Of a DNA stretch of 25,688 bases, positions 1 through 8,453 are shown in pieces (the first letter of the stretch is position 1; each line of letters begins with the position of its first letter). The translations under genes and the position numbers were made by a program. The stretch is taken from contig DKAR01000235.1 of assembly GCA_002450895.1 (NCBI GenBank), positions 5,023 through 30,710 on the forward strand, written 5' to 3'. The stretch comes from Proteobacteria bacterium UBA6921. GTDB taxonomy: Bacteria > Pseudomonadota > Gammaproteobacteria > SG8-11. The notes below the pieces were generated by a model. The model saw only the letters and a list, made by a program, of their open reading frames with translations, searched no databases and was not told the origin of the DNA.

Positions 1-1100
1 CCATCCCCCGAGAGCGCAACAGTGACGCGCTTGCGCGCAAGTTCGCAGACACGATAGGTCGGGATCGCGGAGCTGTCGGCATAAGGTTCGTCGTAAAGAA
101 ATGCCAGTTTGTCAATCAGCTCAAAATCATCCGGATTGACCTGTTCCACATGATGATCCGTCTTGTATCGTGTCGCGACCATCTGGGCGAATTCGGTCTC
201 GTTGTACTTCGGATCGCCGAATCCGATGGAGCAGGTATTCACCGGTTTCCCGGGATCAATTTGCGCCATCATGGCAACAACGGCTGAGGAATCCACCCCG
301 CCCGACAAAAACGCGCCAAGCGGAACTTCCGAAATCAGGTGCGACTGCACGGCTTCACGCAGATGCTCGGCAACAGCCACCGAGATTTCCTGCTCAGTAC
401 CCGTCATCGTGGGCGTAAAGGATACGTCCCAATATTGGCGGCTGGCCGGGACGGGTTGCCCCACTCGCAAGGTTAACGTATGCCCCGGTAGCAACTTCTT
501 TGCATGACGAAGAATCGTTCGCGGTTCCGGCACGTATCCAAACGCGAAATAATCTTCAACGGCCTGCGGATCGATGTCTCGATTCAGTTCTTTATGTACA
601 TAAATCGACTTCAACTCGGAACCAAACACAAACAGACCGTTGGGAAGTTCGCTGTAGTAGAACGGTTTGATGCCCAACCGGTCGCGGGCTATAAACATGG
701 TCTTCTTTTTACGATCCCAAACGGCAAACGCGAACATGCCGCGCAACCGCTTGACGCAATCTTCGCCCCATTGTTCCCAACCGTGAACAATCACCTCGGT
801 ATCGGAGTGAGTTCTGAAAACGTGCCCTGCCGCCTGTAACTCCGGAACGAGTTCCTGGAAGTTATAAATTTCGCCATTGAACACTACGACTACGGAACGA
901 TCTTCATTGAAGAGCGGTTGCTGCCCGGTCGCGACGTCGATAATCGACAGTCGACGATGGCCAAATCCCACGCCGGGCTCACGATAAATTTCGCCTTCAT
1001 CGGGCCCGCGGTGATGTTGGGTCTCGTTCATTCGGTGCAGAACATCCGCGTCAATTTCGCGACCGCCCCGCAAATCGAACATTCCAACGATTCCACACAT
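1..1100 (-). CDS. asnB: XrtA/PEP-CTERM system amidotransferase (asparagine synthase-like), 3' end off window
   Basis: Glutamine-dependent amidotransferase of the asparagine synthetase B family. Reading leftward from 1100, the protein begins MCGIVGMFDLRGG, so Cys2 is the N-terminal nucleophile of the class II glutaminase domain once Met1 is removed. Further glutaminase signatures are RGPDEGEIYREPGVGFGHRR, FNGEIYNFQEL and SDTEVIVHGWEQWGED. The ATP-binding synthetase domain has the PP-loop SGGVDSSAV and reaches VTVALSGD where the window ends, so about 366 of an expected 620-650 residues are visible. The start lies 3 bases after the glycosyltransferase stop, indicating translational coupling. In XrtA loci this subfamily sits exactly here, next to the TIGR03088-type glycosyltransferase. 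It probably amidates a sugar or amino-acid substituent of the exopolysaccharide rather than making free asparagine; that role is inferred from context. Confidence 0.93.
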   Translation of the reverse strand, partial: MCGIVGMFDLRGGREIDADVLHRMNETQHHRGPDEGEIYREPGVGFGHRRLSIIDVATGQQPLFNEDRSVVVVFNGEIYNFQELVPELQAAGHVFRTHSDTEVIVHGWEQWGEDCVKRLRGMFAFAVWDRKKKTMFIARDRLGIKPFYYSELPNGLFVFGSELKSIYVHKELNRDIDPQAVEDYFAFGYVPEPRTILRHAKKLLPGHTLTLRVGQPVPASRQYWDVSFTPTMTGTEQEISVAVAEHLREAVQSHLISEVPLGAFLSGGVDSSAVVAMMAQIDPGKPVNTCSIGFGDPKYNETEFAQMVATRYKTDHHVEQVNPDDFELIDKLAFLYDEPYADSSAIPTYRVCELARKRVTVALSGD

Positions 1101-1103
1101 AGA

Positions 1104-2261
1104 TCAAGAAACCCCAGTGCCTGCAGTTTGAGGGATGTTGCGCGCGGCATCATACACGGCCATGTAACGTGCAACCATGTTATCCATACTGAAGTCGCGC
1201 ACCACGCGCTCGCGACCGGCCGCGCCATGTGCTCGCGCATCATTTTGATGCGTCGCGTAATGAGTTATCGCGCGCGCCATTTGCGTTGGATTTGCTGGTG
1301 CGACCAGATAGCCCGTCCTGCCATCGTGAACCAATTCCGGGTTGCCACCGACTCGCGTCGCGACAACCGGCACCCCACAGGCCATGGCCTCTAGAATCGT
1401 ATTCGAGATTCCCTCGCCCAACGATGGCAACACAAAGATATCGAGCGCCCGGAGCAAATCTGGAACGTCCTTGCGATTTCCTGCCATCCACACTTGGTCT
1501 ATAACCCCGCTGTCGCGAATCAGATTTTCCAAGTCGCCCCGAAGCGGCCCATCACCAATGAGTACCAGCCGCAATGGGACTCCGGAAGCTTGAATCGTTG
1601 CGTCAACAAAAGCCCGGACCAGAGTCGCTTGATCCTTCTCACCGGACAAACGACCCACTGTGCCGACCACAACGGCATCCGGGCCCGCGAAACCGGCGGG
1701 CAACACATCGCGCGCCTGCGCAGCGCGGGGCTGGAATTTTTCCATGTCCACACCGTTGTAAATCTGAGTGACGCTATCGCGCCGAGCACCAATCGTATCA
1801 ATAAGCCAGGCGAACAAGTCCTGTGAAACTGCGATCGTGTGCGACAGAAAACTCTTCATAATTCTCCGAAAACGGATATAGCGAACATTCCGCCCATGTA
1901 GATCGCTCATGTCGCGTCCGTGTTCGCCGTGAACGCGCGCCTTTACTCCCGCGAACATTGCGATAGCCTGACACTCCAACGTCCCGATATTCCGGGTATG
2001 CACAATGGCGGGCCGAAGCTGACGGAGTAATTTCCAAAGTCTCCAGTACAAACCCAGGTCGTGCCCTGGCTTTTTGTGGAGTTCAAATACCTCGACATCG
2101 CTTCTGCGTATTCGGGTTCGAAATTCCGTGGATTCCGTCATGCAGACAATCGCATGACGATAGCGCTCTGTGGGCATGTGGTTGATCAGATTCACCAAGC
2201 CGTTCTCGAGACCTCCGACCTGAAGCCTGTGAATAATATGTACAATCAATGGTTCGCTCAC
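1104..2261 (-). CDS. XrtA-associated family 4 glycosyltransferase (TIGR03088-like)
   Basis: A 385-residue GT-B fold glycosyltransferase expected to add one sugar to the lipid-linked exopolysaccharide repeat unit on the cytoplasmic face. The N-terminal acceptor domain opens with VHIIHRLQVGGLENGLVNLI, typical of the subfamily named for PEP-CTERM/EpsH1 systems. The C-terminal donor domain has VGTVGRLSGEKDQATLVRAF and the family 4 E-x7-E motif EGISNTILE at residues 283-291, followed by AMACGVPVVAT. The start is GTG at 2261, overlapping the xrtA stop as GTGA. The ATG two bases upstream is in the xrtA frame, so it is not the start. The stop lies 3 bases before the amidotransferase start. The donor and acceptor sugars cannot be read from sequence. 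Confidence 0.92.
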   Translation of the reverse strand: MSEPLIVHIIHRLQVGGLENGLVNLINHMPTERYRHAIVCMTESTEFRTRIRRSDVEVFELHKKPGHDLGLYWRLWKLLRQLRPAIVHTRNIGTLECQAIAMFAGVKARVHGEHGRDMSDLHGRNVRYIRFRRIMKSFLSHTIAVSQDLFAWLIDTIGARRDSVTQIYNGVDMEKFQPRAAQARDVLPAGFAGPDAVVVGTVGRLSGEKDQATLVRAFVDATIQASGVPLRLVLIGDGPLRGDLENLIRDSGVIDQVWMAGNRKDVPDLLRALDIFVLPSLGEGISNTILEAMACGVPVVATRVGGNPELVHDGRTGYLVAPANPTQMARAITHYATHQNDARAHGAAGRERVVRDFSMDNMVARYMAVYDAARNIPQTAGTGVS

Positions 2262-3778
2262 ATGGCCCCTTGAATCGAAGTGTCCAGTTTTTCACCCATC
2301 GAACCTAAGAACTCGGAAAGCAAAGCCCGTGCCTCATCCGGACTATTTTTATACTGAGCGGCGATCGCTACGATCGCGGAACCACGACCAGATCTGGTCA
2401 CCAGTGATAACGCTTCCAGGATCTTTGCGCGAATTGGATTTGCTGTCGTAGTCGAATTCACATTAAACCAATGCCAAATGACACGATTTACGTTTCTCGC
2501 CTCCAACACTGTTTCAGAGACCGGAAACAGGCTGCCATCCGGCGTTTGTATTTCAACAACTCGCTCGTCCAGACGACGATTGTGCAGGGGGTCAAAGAGT
2601 CGATTCTCTGAATTTACCAGTTCGGCACCTTGAGCCTGCCGTGCGTAATATGCGGCATACACCTGAATTGAAATTATTCCGTTCCGATATTCACGACGTG
2701 TGGTTGAAGAGGCACCCAAAAACTCCGGCATCCATTCATCAACCGAAGAGTAAGGGCCAGACCACGGCGGCGAAGAAACAGGCAAGTCGAGTTCTACAAT
2801 AAAATTGTTACCGGAAACAAGGGCGGACTCAACGCATGGAGTGGCGATAATTAACGAAGCGCCAATAGCCCCAGAAAGCGCCAATGATCGCCAAGTTCCC
2901 GGAGTCTTTGGTCCCACTTCTTGTGGGACGGTTGCAGATTTTTCAGTGTCCCGAAATTTTAATCCGACCCAAAAGAGCGCCGTGACAATCAGCCCAAAAA
3001 AAATCCACCCGTATATTAAATGATCGATGCCCGTGGCAAGTCTGTAGTTACTTAGATGCGCGATCATCACAATTAGGTAGGCACGAAGTCCGTTTGCGAG
3101 AATCGGAACCACAATTGACAAGACGATGAATGCCGCGCGCCTATAAATGGAATGGTACGTCAGGTGCGCAAACAGCGTACCGAGCGCTATCGAAGCGATT
3201 AGGTATCGAATTCCACTGCAGGCTGCGGCGACTTCGAATTGTCCTGACGGTATGGTAAAAAACCGGCCTTCCCATAGGACCGGTATGCCCGTGACATTTA
3301 ACATCCAGACCGTAAATGCCGCAGTAATATCTTGGAGGTGAGGAACGAGAAATGCCCCAAACGGTACCGCGAAGAAGAGATAACTCAAAGGAAAAACGAG
3401 TTGCCATGTGACCCTATTTCCAAGGGTAAGCCAAACGGCACATGGAAACAGAGAAACCATTGCAAAATGTTGGCCAACATTTACGTCCAGAACCCGTGAG
3501 CCCAACCAAATTAGGAGCACCCCCGCCAACGGAAACAACGCCCACCATTGACTAGTGGGAACAAGGGAGAAAACTTGAGAACGCCGTTTCCAGACCAAAT
3601 AAAGTACGATTGGGACAATCAAAAATCCATGTGTGAAGGTGCTGGAGTGCAACCATATCGATAATATTGAAACAGCAGTCGGCCAGAGGGATCCACAAAT
3701 TGTGGCAAACAAAAACAGTAAGACGAGTAACCTGAGTCTCCATTCTTTTTCGACCGCCAAGCCTGAAGAACTTTTCAT
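2258..3778 (-). CDS. xrtA: Exosortase A with fused EpsI domain
   Basis: Exosortase A, the multipass inner-membrane cysteine protease/transpeptidase that cleaves the C-terminal PEP-CTERM signal of exported proteins. From the ATG at 3778 it has 506 residues. About eight hydrophobic helices fill residues 15-300. The catalytic triad is visible: Cys187 in AAACSGIRYLIAS, Arg232 in ILANGLRAYLIVMIAHL and His253 in TGIDHLIYGWIFFG. Residues about 328-505 form a soluble EpsI-type domain, starting VELDLPVSSPPWSGPY and containing RVIWHWFNV. EpsI is encoded separately in some loci and fused in others. The frame stays open up to a TTG at 3838, but the 20 extra residues are hydrophilic and lack a convincing ribosome site, so I chose the first ATG, although its own ribosome site is also poor. 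The stop overlaps the glycosyltransferase start by 4 bases. No PEP-CTERM substrate is encoded in the window. Confidence 0.95.
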   Translation of the reverse strand: MKSSSGLAVEKEWRLRLLVLLFLFATICGSLWPTAVSILSIWLHSSTFTHGFLIVPIVLYLVWKRRSQVFSLVPTSQWWALFPLAGVLLIWLGSRVLDVNVGQHFAMVSLFPCAVWLTLGNRVTWQLVFPLSYLFFAVPFGAFLVPHLQDITAAFTVWMLNVTGIPVLWEGRFFTIPSGQFEVAAACSGIRYLIASIALGTLFAHLTYHSIYRRAAFIVLSIVVPILANGLRAYLIVMIAHLSNYRLATGIDHLIYGWIFFGLIVTALFWVGLKFRDTEKSATVPQEVGPKTPGTWRSLALSGAIGASLIIATPCVESALVSGNNFIVELDLPVSSPPWSGPYSSVDEWMPEFLGASSTTRREYRNGIISIQVYAAYYARQAQGAELVNSENRLFDPLHNRRLDERVVEIQTPDGSLFPVSETVLEARNVNRVIWHWFNVNSTTTANPIRAKILEALSLVTRSGRGSAIVAIAAQYKNSPDEARALLSEFLGSMGEKLDTSIQGAM

Positions 3779-4072
3779 CTCGTATACACCACAGGCAACC
3801 TGGCGATCGCATAAAACGCTTTTCTCGGAGCTCGGCAATCATCAAAACAACCACGTTCAACTACGTCGCGAATTCCCGACGAGCCGCTGAACATTAGTCC
3901 GACAACCTTGCCAACCTTCTTGGTTTTCCAAGGCAACAGGTTTTCGTTACCTCCACTTTCTTATTGACGTGTGAGTCATATGCCAGCCGCAACGGGGCAA
4001 AGCTACGTGTATGGCGCTTGGCAGCAAAAAAGTAGCTTAAACGGTTGTTTGAGCGGAACAATTGAGCAGGCA
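3779..4072. other. Intergenic region between femAB-like gene and xrtA
   Basis: This stretch of 294 bases holds no convincing gene. It follows the stop of the FemAB-like gene and precedes xrtA, so it may carry an xrtA promoter or an internal attenuator. I see an imperfect hairpin at 3906-3933 (listed separately) but no clear -10/-35 pair or sigma-54 element. The part nearest xrtA is the in-frame upstream extension discussed there. Confidence 0.5.
3906..3933 (-). terminator. Imperfect hairpin upstream of xrtA, possible attenuator
   Basis: On the + strand CCTTG (3906-3910) pairs with CAAGG (3929-3933) and AACC (3913-3916) pairs with GGTT (3922-3925), leaving a five-base loop. There is no T-run after it in the direction of transcription, so it would be at best a weak terminator after the FemAB-like gene or an RNA structure in the xrtA leader. 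Function is inferred only. Confidence 0.25.
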
Positions 4073-5104
4073 TTACGCGAGATCTTTAGCCAGAATCGGC
4101 CCAAGTAGGTTTGCTAGGCGAACCGGCATTGCCTTCCACAATTTTATAAACATCTGATATTTTGGATTCGTCGGACTAATGTTCGGTAGCTCGGTTGCTT
4201 TAACTAGAAAATATTCGTAACACAACGGCTCCGGCTCGAAACCCCAATTTTTTTTAAAACTATACGATCCAGTGCCTTGTTTACTTCGTCCATAGTCAAA
4301 GACTTTTAATCCCCGTTCACACGACCTTCGCATGAGATCCCAATACATAAAATCATTTCCCTTAACCTCTCTTGCTTCAGACGTCCCGCCGCCGTAGTAG
4401 GGCAACACCTCGTCACGGTGATAGAAATTCAAGACGCTTCCAATCAGCCGATTATCCTTCGTTACGGTCAATATATCGCTGCAATCTGAAAATACGTCAC
4501 GCAAAATCGAAAAATATCGTTTAGGAAATACCGGCGTCCCAAGCGCATGTACACTCGCTGAATACGCAATAAAAAAACGCTCAATATTATCGTCCATCTC
4601 ACCTACTAGTCCGGCCTCAATTCCCTTTCTTACCATTGCGCGCTGTTTGCGCGGGATGCTGCTTAAATTCTTGTCAACATCGGGATCAATTTGCTTTCGA
4701 AACGTAACGTACAAGTCTTTTCGCAACCAATCTTGATGTTGAGGAACACGGCTTCGCACCTCGAGGTAGTCGACACCTAAAGACTTTGCCAAAGACTGGC
4801 CAGCCTGATCGAGCACTGCCCGCGCTTCGTCCGTTGACGCCACGATCCCACCATAGACACAAAAAGGAACTGAAATTAATGCATTTCCAAATAGCAATGA
4901 ATTCACATGCCCTAGAGGATAGACACCCTCGATCACTCCTTCACGATCGGCAAGCAACATGTGCATCCTATGTCCAAACGCTTTTTCTATGACTCGTTTC
5001 CATCCCGATCGATGAAAAAAAGTTCCGTCAGGTTGACTGAGCACAAATGCATCCCAGCGCTCGATATCTGAAAGCGTCATTTCTCGAATTTTAATATCAG
5101 ACAT
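4073..5104 (-). CDS. FemAB-family XrtA/PEP-CTERM system protein (TIGR03019-like)
   Basis: A 343-residue protein with the double GNAT-like fold of FemAB/peptidoglycan-bridge aminoacyltransferases. Visible family features are SQPDGTFFHRSGWKRVIEKA near the N terminus, YYGGGTSEAREVKGNDFMYW in the second domain, FDYGRSKQGTGSYSFKKNWG, and the XrtA-subfamily ending SPTNPKYQMFIKLWKAMPVR followed by LANLLGPILAKDLA. The reaction of this subfamily is unproven; by homology it would transfer an aminoacyl or similar group to a polysaccharide or glycan precursor. It follows the deacetylase gene by 14 bases, so a free amino group made by deacetylation is a conceivable acceptor (inference). By eye this gene is among the most AT-rich in the window. 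The start at 5104 has only a poor ribosome site. Confidence 0.93.
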   Translation of the reverse strand: MSDIKIREMTLSDIERWDAFVLSQPDGTFFHRSGWKRVIEKAFGHRMHMLLADREGVIEGVYPLGHVNSLLFGNALISVPFCVYGGIVASTDEARAVLDQAGQSLAKSLGVDYLEVRSRVPQHQDWLRKDLYVTFRKQIDPDVDKNLSSIPRKQRAMVRKGIEAGLVGEMDDNIERFFIAYSASVHALGTPVFPKRYFSILRDVFSDCSDILTVTKDNRLIGSVLNFYHRDEVLPYYGGGTSEAREVKGNDFMYWDLMRRSCERGLKVFDYGRSKQGTGSYSFKKNWGFEPEPLCYEYFLVKATELPNISPTNPKYQMFIKLWKAMPVRLANLLGPILAKDLA

Positions 5105-5118
5105 TTTTTGCCAATTTC

Positions 5119-5997
5119 TTATCTGTAGTGTTCTAAAGGGGAAACAGCACTAACTTGATTATTGTCTACGAATACTTCATCCATACGACCCCAATCAAAG
5201 TCTTTGATGAGTCGTACTAAACGATTCTCCATTCGCGACAAATTCAAGTAATGTCGAAAACGAGTCTTCAGCGAAATTCCTGCTTGGCGCGGTTGATCCG
5301 GATCAAGTTCCCAAGGATGAAAATAAAACATCCCCGGTTCATGGTCGTGCAGATTTACCCTTTTAAGCGCCCATCGAGAGAGTACGTAGGGGTAGAGCCG
5401 AAAAAAACCGCCGCCAGCGCACGGGAAATTACTACCGAATAGCGCCACCGTTGTTACAGGAATTTCCAAGATTCCGTTTTCGCCGCGCGGACGATAACGG
5501 AATCGCGGTGATCCGGGAATACCGTACAAGTCATGTTTGCCAGGAAATATGCTAGAACTATACTCGTAGCCAGCGCGTTGCAGCTCGTCAAGCGCCCATA
5601 GGTTGTTAGCGCTTATTGAGTAACTTGCCGCCCGATAACCTCGAACACTGACTCCACCAATGTCTTCAAGTAGTTTTTTTGTGCGGACAACGTCTTCACG
5701 AAATTCGACGGCGGTTTGTTGAGTCGCCCTTACGTGCTGGTATCCATGACTCGCCAATTCATGTCCTTCAGCAACTATTCTCCGGATTACTTCCGGAAAC
5801 CGTTCGGCTACCCATCCCAATGTAAAAAAAGTCGCACTAATATTATGTTCTGCAAATAGATCAAGAACTTTCTCCGTATTCCGCCCGACACGGTGCGGCA
5901 CTTTGTCCCAGTGGTTTCGCGATATTACGCGTTCAAACGCCGATACTTGAAAATAATCCTCAACATCGACAGTCATTGCATTTCTGGTTTCGGTCAC
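5119..5997 (-). CDS. XrtA system polysaccharide deacetylase (TIGR03006-like)
   Basis: A NodB-type (carbohydrate esterase 4) deacetylase acting on N-acetyl groups of a polysaccharide. With the chosen start it has 292 residues. The metal/catalytic motifs are TVDVEDYF (Asp11, Glu13, Asp14), ASHGYQH with His84 and His88 as metal ligands, RGYRAASYSIS, and FYFHPWELDP near the end. The frame remains open upstream to 6093, overlapping the preceding gene, but a GTG at 5997 is preceded by GAGAGG with a 7-base spacer and lies 13 bases after the preceding stop, so it is the better start; ATG at 5976 is a second option. No signal peptide is seen, as in other members, which leaves open whether it acts on lipid-linked precursors in the cytoplasm or is exported otherwise. 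Confidence 0.94.
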   Translation of the reverse strand: MTETRNAMTVDVEDYFQVSAFERVISRNHWDKVPHRVGRNTEKVLDLFAEHNISATFFTLGWVAERFPEVIRRIVAEGHELASHGYQHVRATQQTAVEFREDVVRTKKLLEDIGGVSVRGYRAASYSISANNLWALDELQRAGYEYSSSIFPGKHDLYGIPGSPRFRYRPRGENGILEIPVTTVALFGSNFPCAGGGFFRLYPYVLSRWALKRVNLHDHEPGMFYFHPWELDPDQPRQAGISLKTRFRHYLNLSRMENRLVRLIKDFDWGRMDEVFVDNNQVSAVSPLEHYR

Positions 5998-6010
5998 GAC
6001 AGCGCCTCTC

Positions 6011-7450
6011 TCAAAACGTTGATCGAACGCGCACTGTAGCTTCGTGCTCGATATAGTCGGTTGCCGTTGCGCTATCGCTGTTCCGAGCAACACGCTTTAT
6101 TTCAGCTGACAAATCGGTCTTAGCCGAAATCTTCTTATCTACTGCGTACGTCGTAGATCCGACTTTATCGTTCATGCCGTTCGCGTCACGAACAACGCGC
6201 TGTTCATAAGAGACCCGCCCGGCAGCTCGCGCAGAAAACGCCCAACGAATACTTGCCAAACCTCCGTAGATTGTTTCATCACTGGCGCGCAACTCGAACC
6301 GCCGATGTTCGTTCGCGAACTCCACGCCGGATTCGACTTTCGCGGAAGCGTATCTGACCAGAAAACGACTGCGTTCACTGACAAAGACTTGATCGGATTC
6401 CGAACGGACAATGTCCCCGCTCGCAGTTTGTTGAGTTGAAGCAGGATCTTGAACAGATTGGGAATCAGTGATCTGAATATCCCGGTTGGTTGTGACCTGC
6501 TCATCGTAGGATAATTCGGAGTATATGCTTCTGGTTCGATTGCTGAGTCGGCAATTCCAAAGCGAACCGAATAATTGCTCGCCAACTCCAAATGCAACCT
6601 CCGTTCGCGGAGATGGCGCCCATCTAACTCCGGCGCGCCACTGATTACCTCGAGTTTGATTTGTATTTAAGACATCGGCAGCATAGTTGTACTTCAGGTA
6701 ACCAGCACTTCCTTCCAGCGCCCATTCTTGACTAAATTGGTAACCAAGTGAAACGTCGTATTGAATGATGGAATAGTCGATTCCTCCTCCACCAATAAAC
6801 ACTCGCTTTGTTCGCGCCTCTGTTCCCCAGGTGAACTTTGACGCCGATGGTCCGTTTCGAATGCTAAAGAGATACTCCCGTCCGAAAGAATCATTTGCAT
6901 CACGTTGATAATCGACGTAGTCCAGTCCGAGACTCGCCCGCGCGACCGCAACGCCCCCAAATTGCTGAACAAAATACGGTAATAGGGTCCATGTTGAAAC
7001 TTCGCCGACTGCGTCGCTCGTAGTTAAACTCCCGGCTCCAACGCTTGCAGTTCGGTCAATTTCTTGCCGACGGATACTGCCAGTGCCCTCTACATACGCG
7101 TGGTTCTCGACCAAAGTCACCTCCGCTCGACTCGACAAATCCTGGCGAGCGTAGCTTCGGCTCGGAACTTCGGTGTAGTAAAGGGCTTCAACGGCGTAAT
7201 TCAAATTGACCTGCGCCCGGCTACCGCGCCCCGTCACACCGATTCCTGGCGCAACCGAAATTATCGTCTCTTTTTCTTCCTGGCCAGATCCTGCGAGAGC
7301 CACGTTGTCGGTGTAAGAAAGTCCAGTCTGCAATGACGATTGAAAAGTTACTGCCGCGGCGCTGGTGCAAGCTGCATGGACGATCCCAAAAATGGAACCA
7401 ACGGGCAATAAAAGCCCCAATATATTCCGGCGGGACGGCATCACGATCAT
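6011..7450 (-). CDS. XrtA-associated outer membrane beta-barrel protein (TIGR03016-like)
   Basis: A 479-residue predicted outer membrane beta-barrel. The N terminus has a basic start (MPSRR), a hydrophobic stretch and AHA-like small residues before TFQSSLQTGLSYTDNVALAG, consistent with a signal peptide. The mature part is a series of alternating polar/aromatic strands such as SYTDNVAL, VDYQRDANDSFGREYLFSI and GRVSYEQRVVRD, and it ends in phenylalanine (VRVRSTF), the usual outer membrane insertion signal. The family is found next to XrtA exopolysaccharide genes; a role in polymer passage or retention at the outer membrane is plausible but unproven. AGGA lies 3 bases before the first ATG, so the GTG or ATG at codons 3 and 4 are also possible starts. 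In related loci an ATPase gene usually follows; here the deacetylase follows directly. Confidence 0.9.
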   Translation of the reverse strand: MIVMPSRRNILGLLLPVGSIFGIVHAACTSAAAVTFQSSLQTGLSYTDNVALAGSGQEEKETIISVAPGIGVTGRGSRAQVNLNYAVEALYYTEVPSRSYARQDLSSRAEVTLVENHAYVEGTGSIRRQEIDRTASVGAGSLTTSDAVGEVSTWTLLPYFVQQFGGVAVARASLGLDYVDYQRDANDSFGREYLFSIRNGPSASKFTWGTEARTKRVFIGGGGIDYSIIQYDVSLGYQFSQEWALEGSAGYLKYNYAADVLNTNQTRGNQWRAGVRWAPSPRTEVAFGVGEQLFGSLWNCRLSNRTRSIYSELSYDEQVTTNRDIQITDSQSVQDPASTQQTASGDIVRSESDQVFVSERSRFLVRYASAKVESGVEFANEHRRFELRASDETIYGGLASIRWAFSARAAGRVSYEQRVVRDANGMNDKVGSTTYAVDKKISAKTDLSAEIKRVARNSDSATATDYIEHEATVRVRSTF

Positions 7451-7516
7451 AAATCCTGATTATTTCTGTGCGGGAAAGTAACTCGACCCCGACAATTTCG
7501 ACCCCAGATGAAGAGC

Positions 7517-8434
7517 CTAGTCGCGACCGTAACCACTTGGGCCATAGTAGCCATAACCATAACCCTGACTTGAGCCGCCTCGGCTCTTGTTCAACACAAT
7601 CCCAATTATTTTGTCTGGGCCAAGTAGACTAAGCGCATCTTTAACTGCACGTTGCGGCGTCATTCCCGACTCCACGACCATTACAACCTGTCCAACCAAA
7701 CCGGATAAGACAACTGCTTCGCTGGAAAGAAGCAACGGCGGGGAGTCCAGAATTACCACACGATCCGAATATCGCTGAGATAGTTCTTGTGTCAGTCGCC
7801 GCATGCTTTGACTTGCAAGTAGTTCGGTAGCATGAGGATGAGAACGGCCTGCGCGCAGGAGCGTTAACTTTGGTACGTTTGTTCGAATTAGGAGTTCCTC
7901 AAGACTCAACTTGTCGTCGGCCAAGTAATCTACTAACCCACGTGGTTCGCTATTCATTAGTCCGAGGTATCGCGCGGTCGCCGGCTTCGCAACATCAGCT
8001 TCTACAAGAAGAACAGTGTGATCCATTTCCATGGCAATACTCATCGCCAAGTTTACAGCCGTAAAAGACTTCCCCTCACCAGGCAATGAGCTGGTTACCA
8101 TAATGAGGTTTGGATGCTCAACGGGAGCGGCGCGTGAACCAAATGCATTCTTCAACAAGGGACGCTTAATTGCTCTATATTCCTCAGCAATCAGACTCCT
8201 TGTATTGCCCGGAGTTAACATTCCGGCGGCTTGCATTCTTTCCAAATCAATTGCCGCCGTGTCATCAGCCTGAGCTTGTCGCGTTACGTTTGTAAACGAC
8301 TGCTCCGCAGTAACTCCGGATTGTCGAGTTGTCGAAATAGTCGTACCGGAGGACTCGGGAACCGCCCCCCCTTGTTCAGTCCGTCCAGGCCCATTCCCCA
8401 TCAATCGGTCGACAAATTTCTCAATAGAACTCAT
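7517..8434 (-). CDS. XrtA-associated tyrosine autokinase (BY-kinase, TIGR03018-like)
   Basis: A bacterial tyrosine kinase that cooperates with the chain-length protein encoded just upstream. With the start at 8434 (MSSIEKFVDRLMGN) it has 305 residues. The Walker A motif is SSLPGEGKS at 115-123, Walker A-prime is VLLVEADVAKP with Asp147, and Walker B is VVILDSPPLL with Asp230. The C terminus is a tyrosine cluster, QGYGYGYYGPSGYGRD, with Tyr292, 294, 296, 297 and 302 as likely autophosphorylation sites. The open frame reaches 8488, inside the wzz-like gene, but the ATG at 8434 starts the conserved sequence and lies 19 bases after the preceding stop. The kinase is separate from the Wzz domain, as in Gram-positive CpsC/CpsD and in other XrtA loci, rather than fused as in Wzc. 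Confidence 0.95.
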   Translation of the reverse strand: MSSIEKFVDRLMGNGPGRTEQGGAVPESSGTTISTTRQSGVTAEQSFTNVTRQAQADDTAAIDLERMQAAGMLTPGNTRSLIAEEYRAIKRPLLKNAFGSRAAPVEHPNLIMVTSSLPGEGKSFTAVNLAMSIAMEMDHTVLLVEADVAKPATARYLGLMNSEPRGLVDYLADDKLSLEELLIRTNVPKLTLLRAGRSHPHATELLASQSMRRLTQELSQRYSDRVVILDSPPLLLSSEAVVLSGLVGQVVMVVESGMTPQRAVKDALSLLGPDKIIGIVLNKSRGGSSQGYGYGYYGPSGYGRD

Positions 8435-8453
8435 GATTCGCCACTCATCGCGC

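Noticed and set aside
918..1394. A 158-codon + strand frame across the amidotransferase/glycosyltransferase junction
   Set aside because: It spans the junction of two clearly conserved - strand genes and has no family resemblance.
3779..3838. N-terminal extension of xrtA to a TTG at 3838
   Set aside because: The added 20 residues are not typical of exosortases, TTG is a rare start and no ribosome site precedes it. The ATG at 3778 places the first helix at the usual distance.
5998..6093. Upstream extension of the deacetylase into the beta-barrel gene
   Set aside because: The extension overlaps the end of the conserved barrel gene, while a GTG at 5997 has a good ribosome site at the right spacing.
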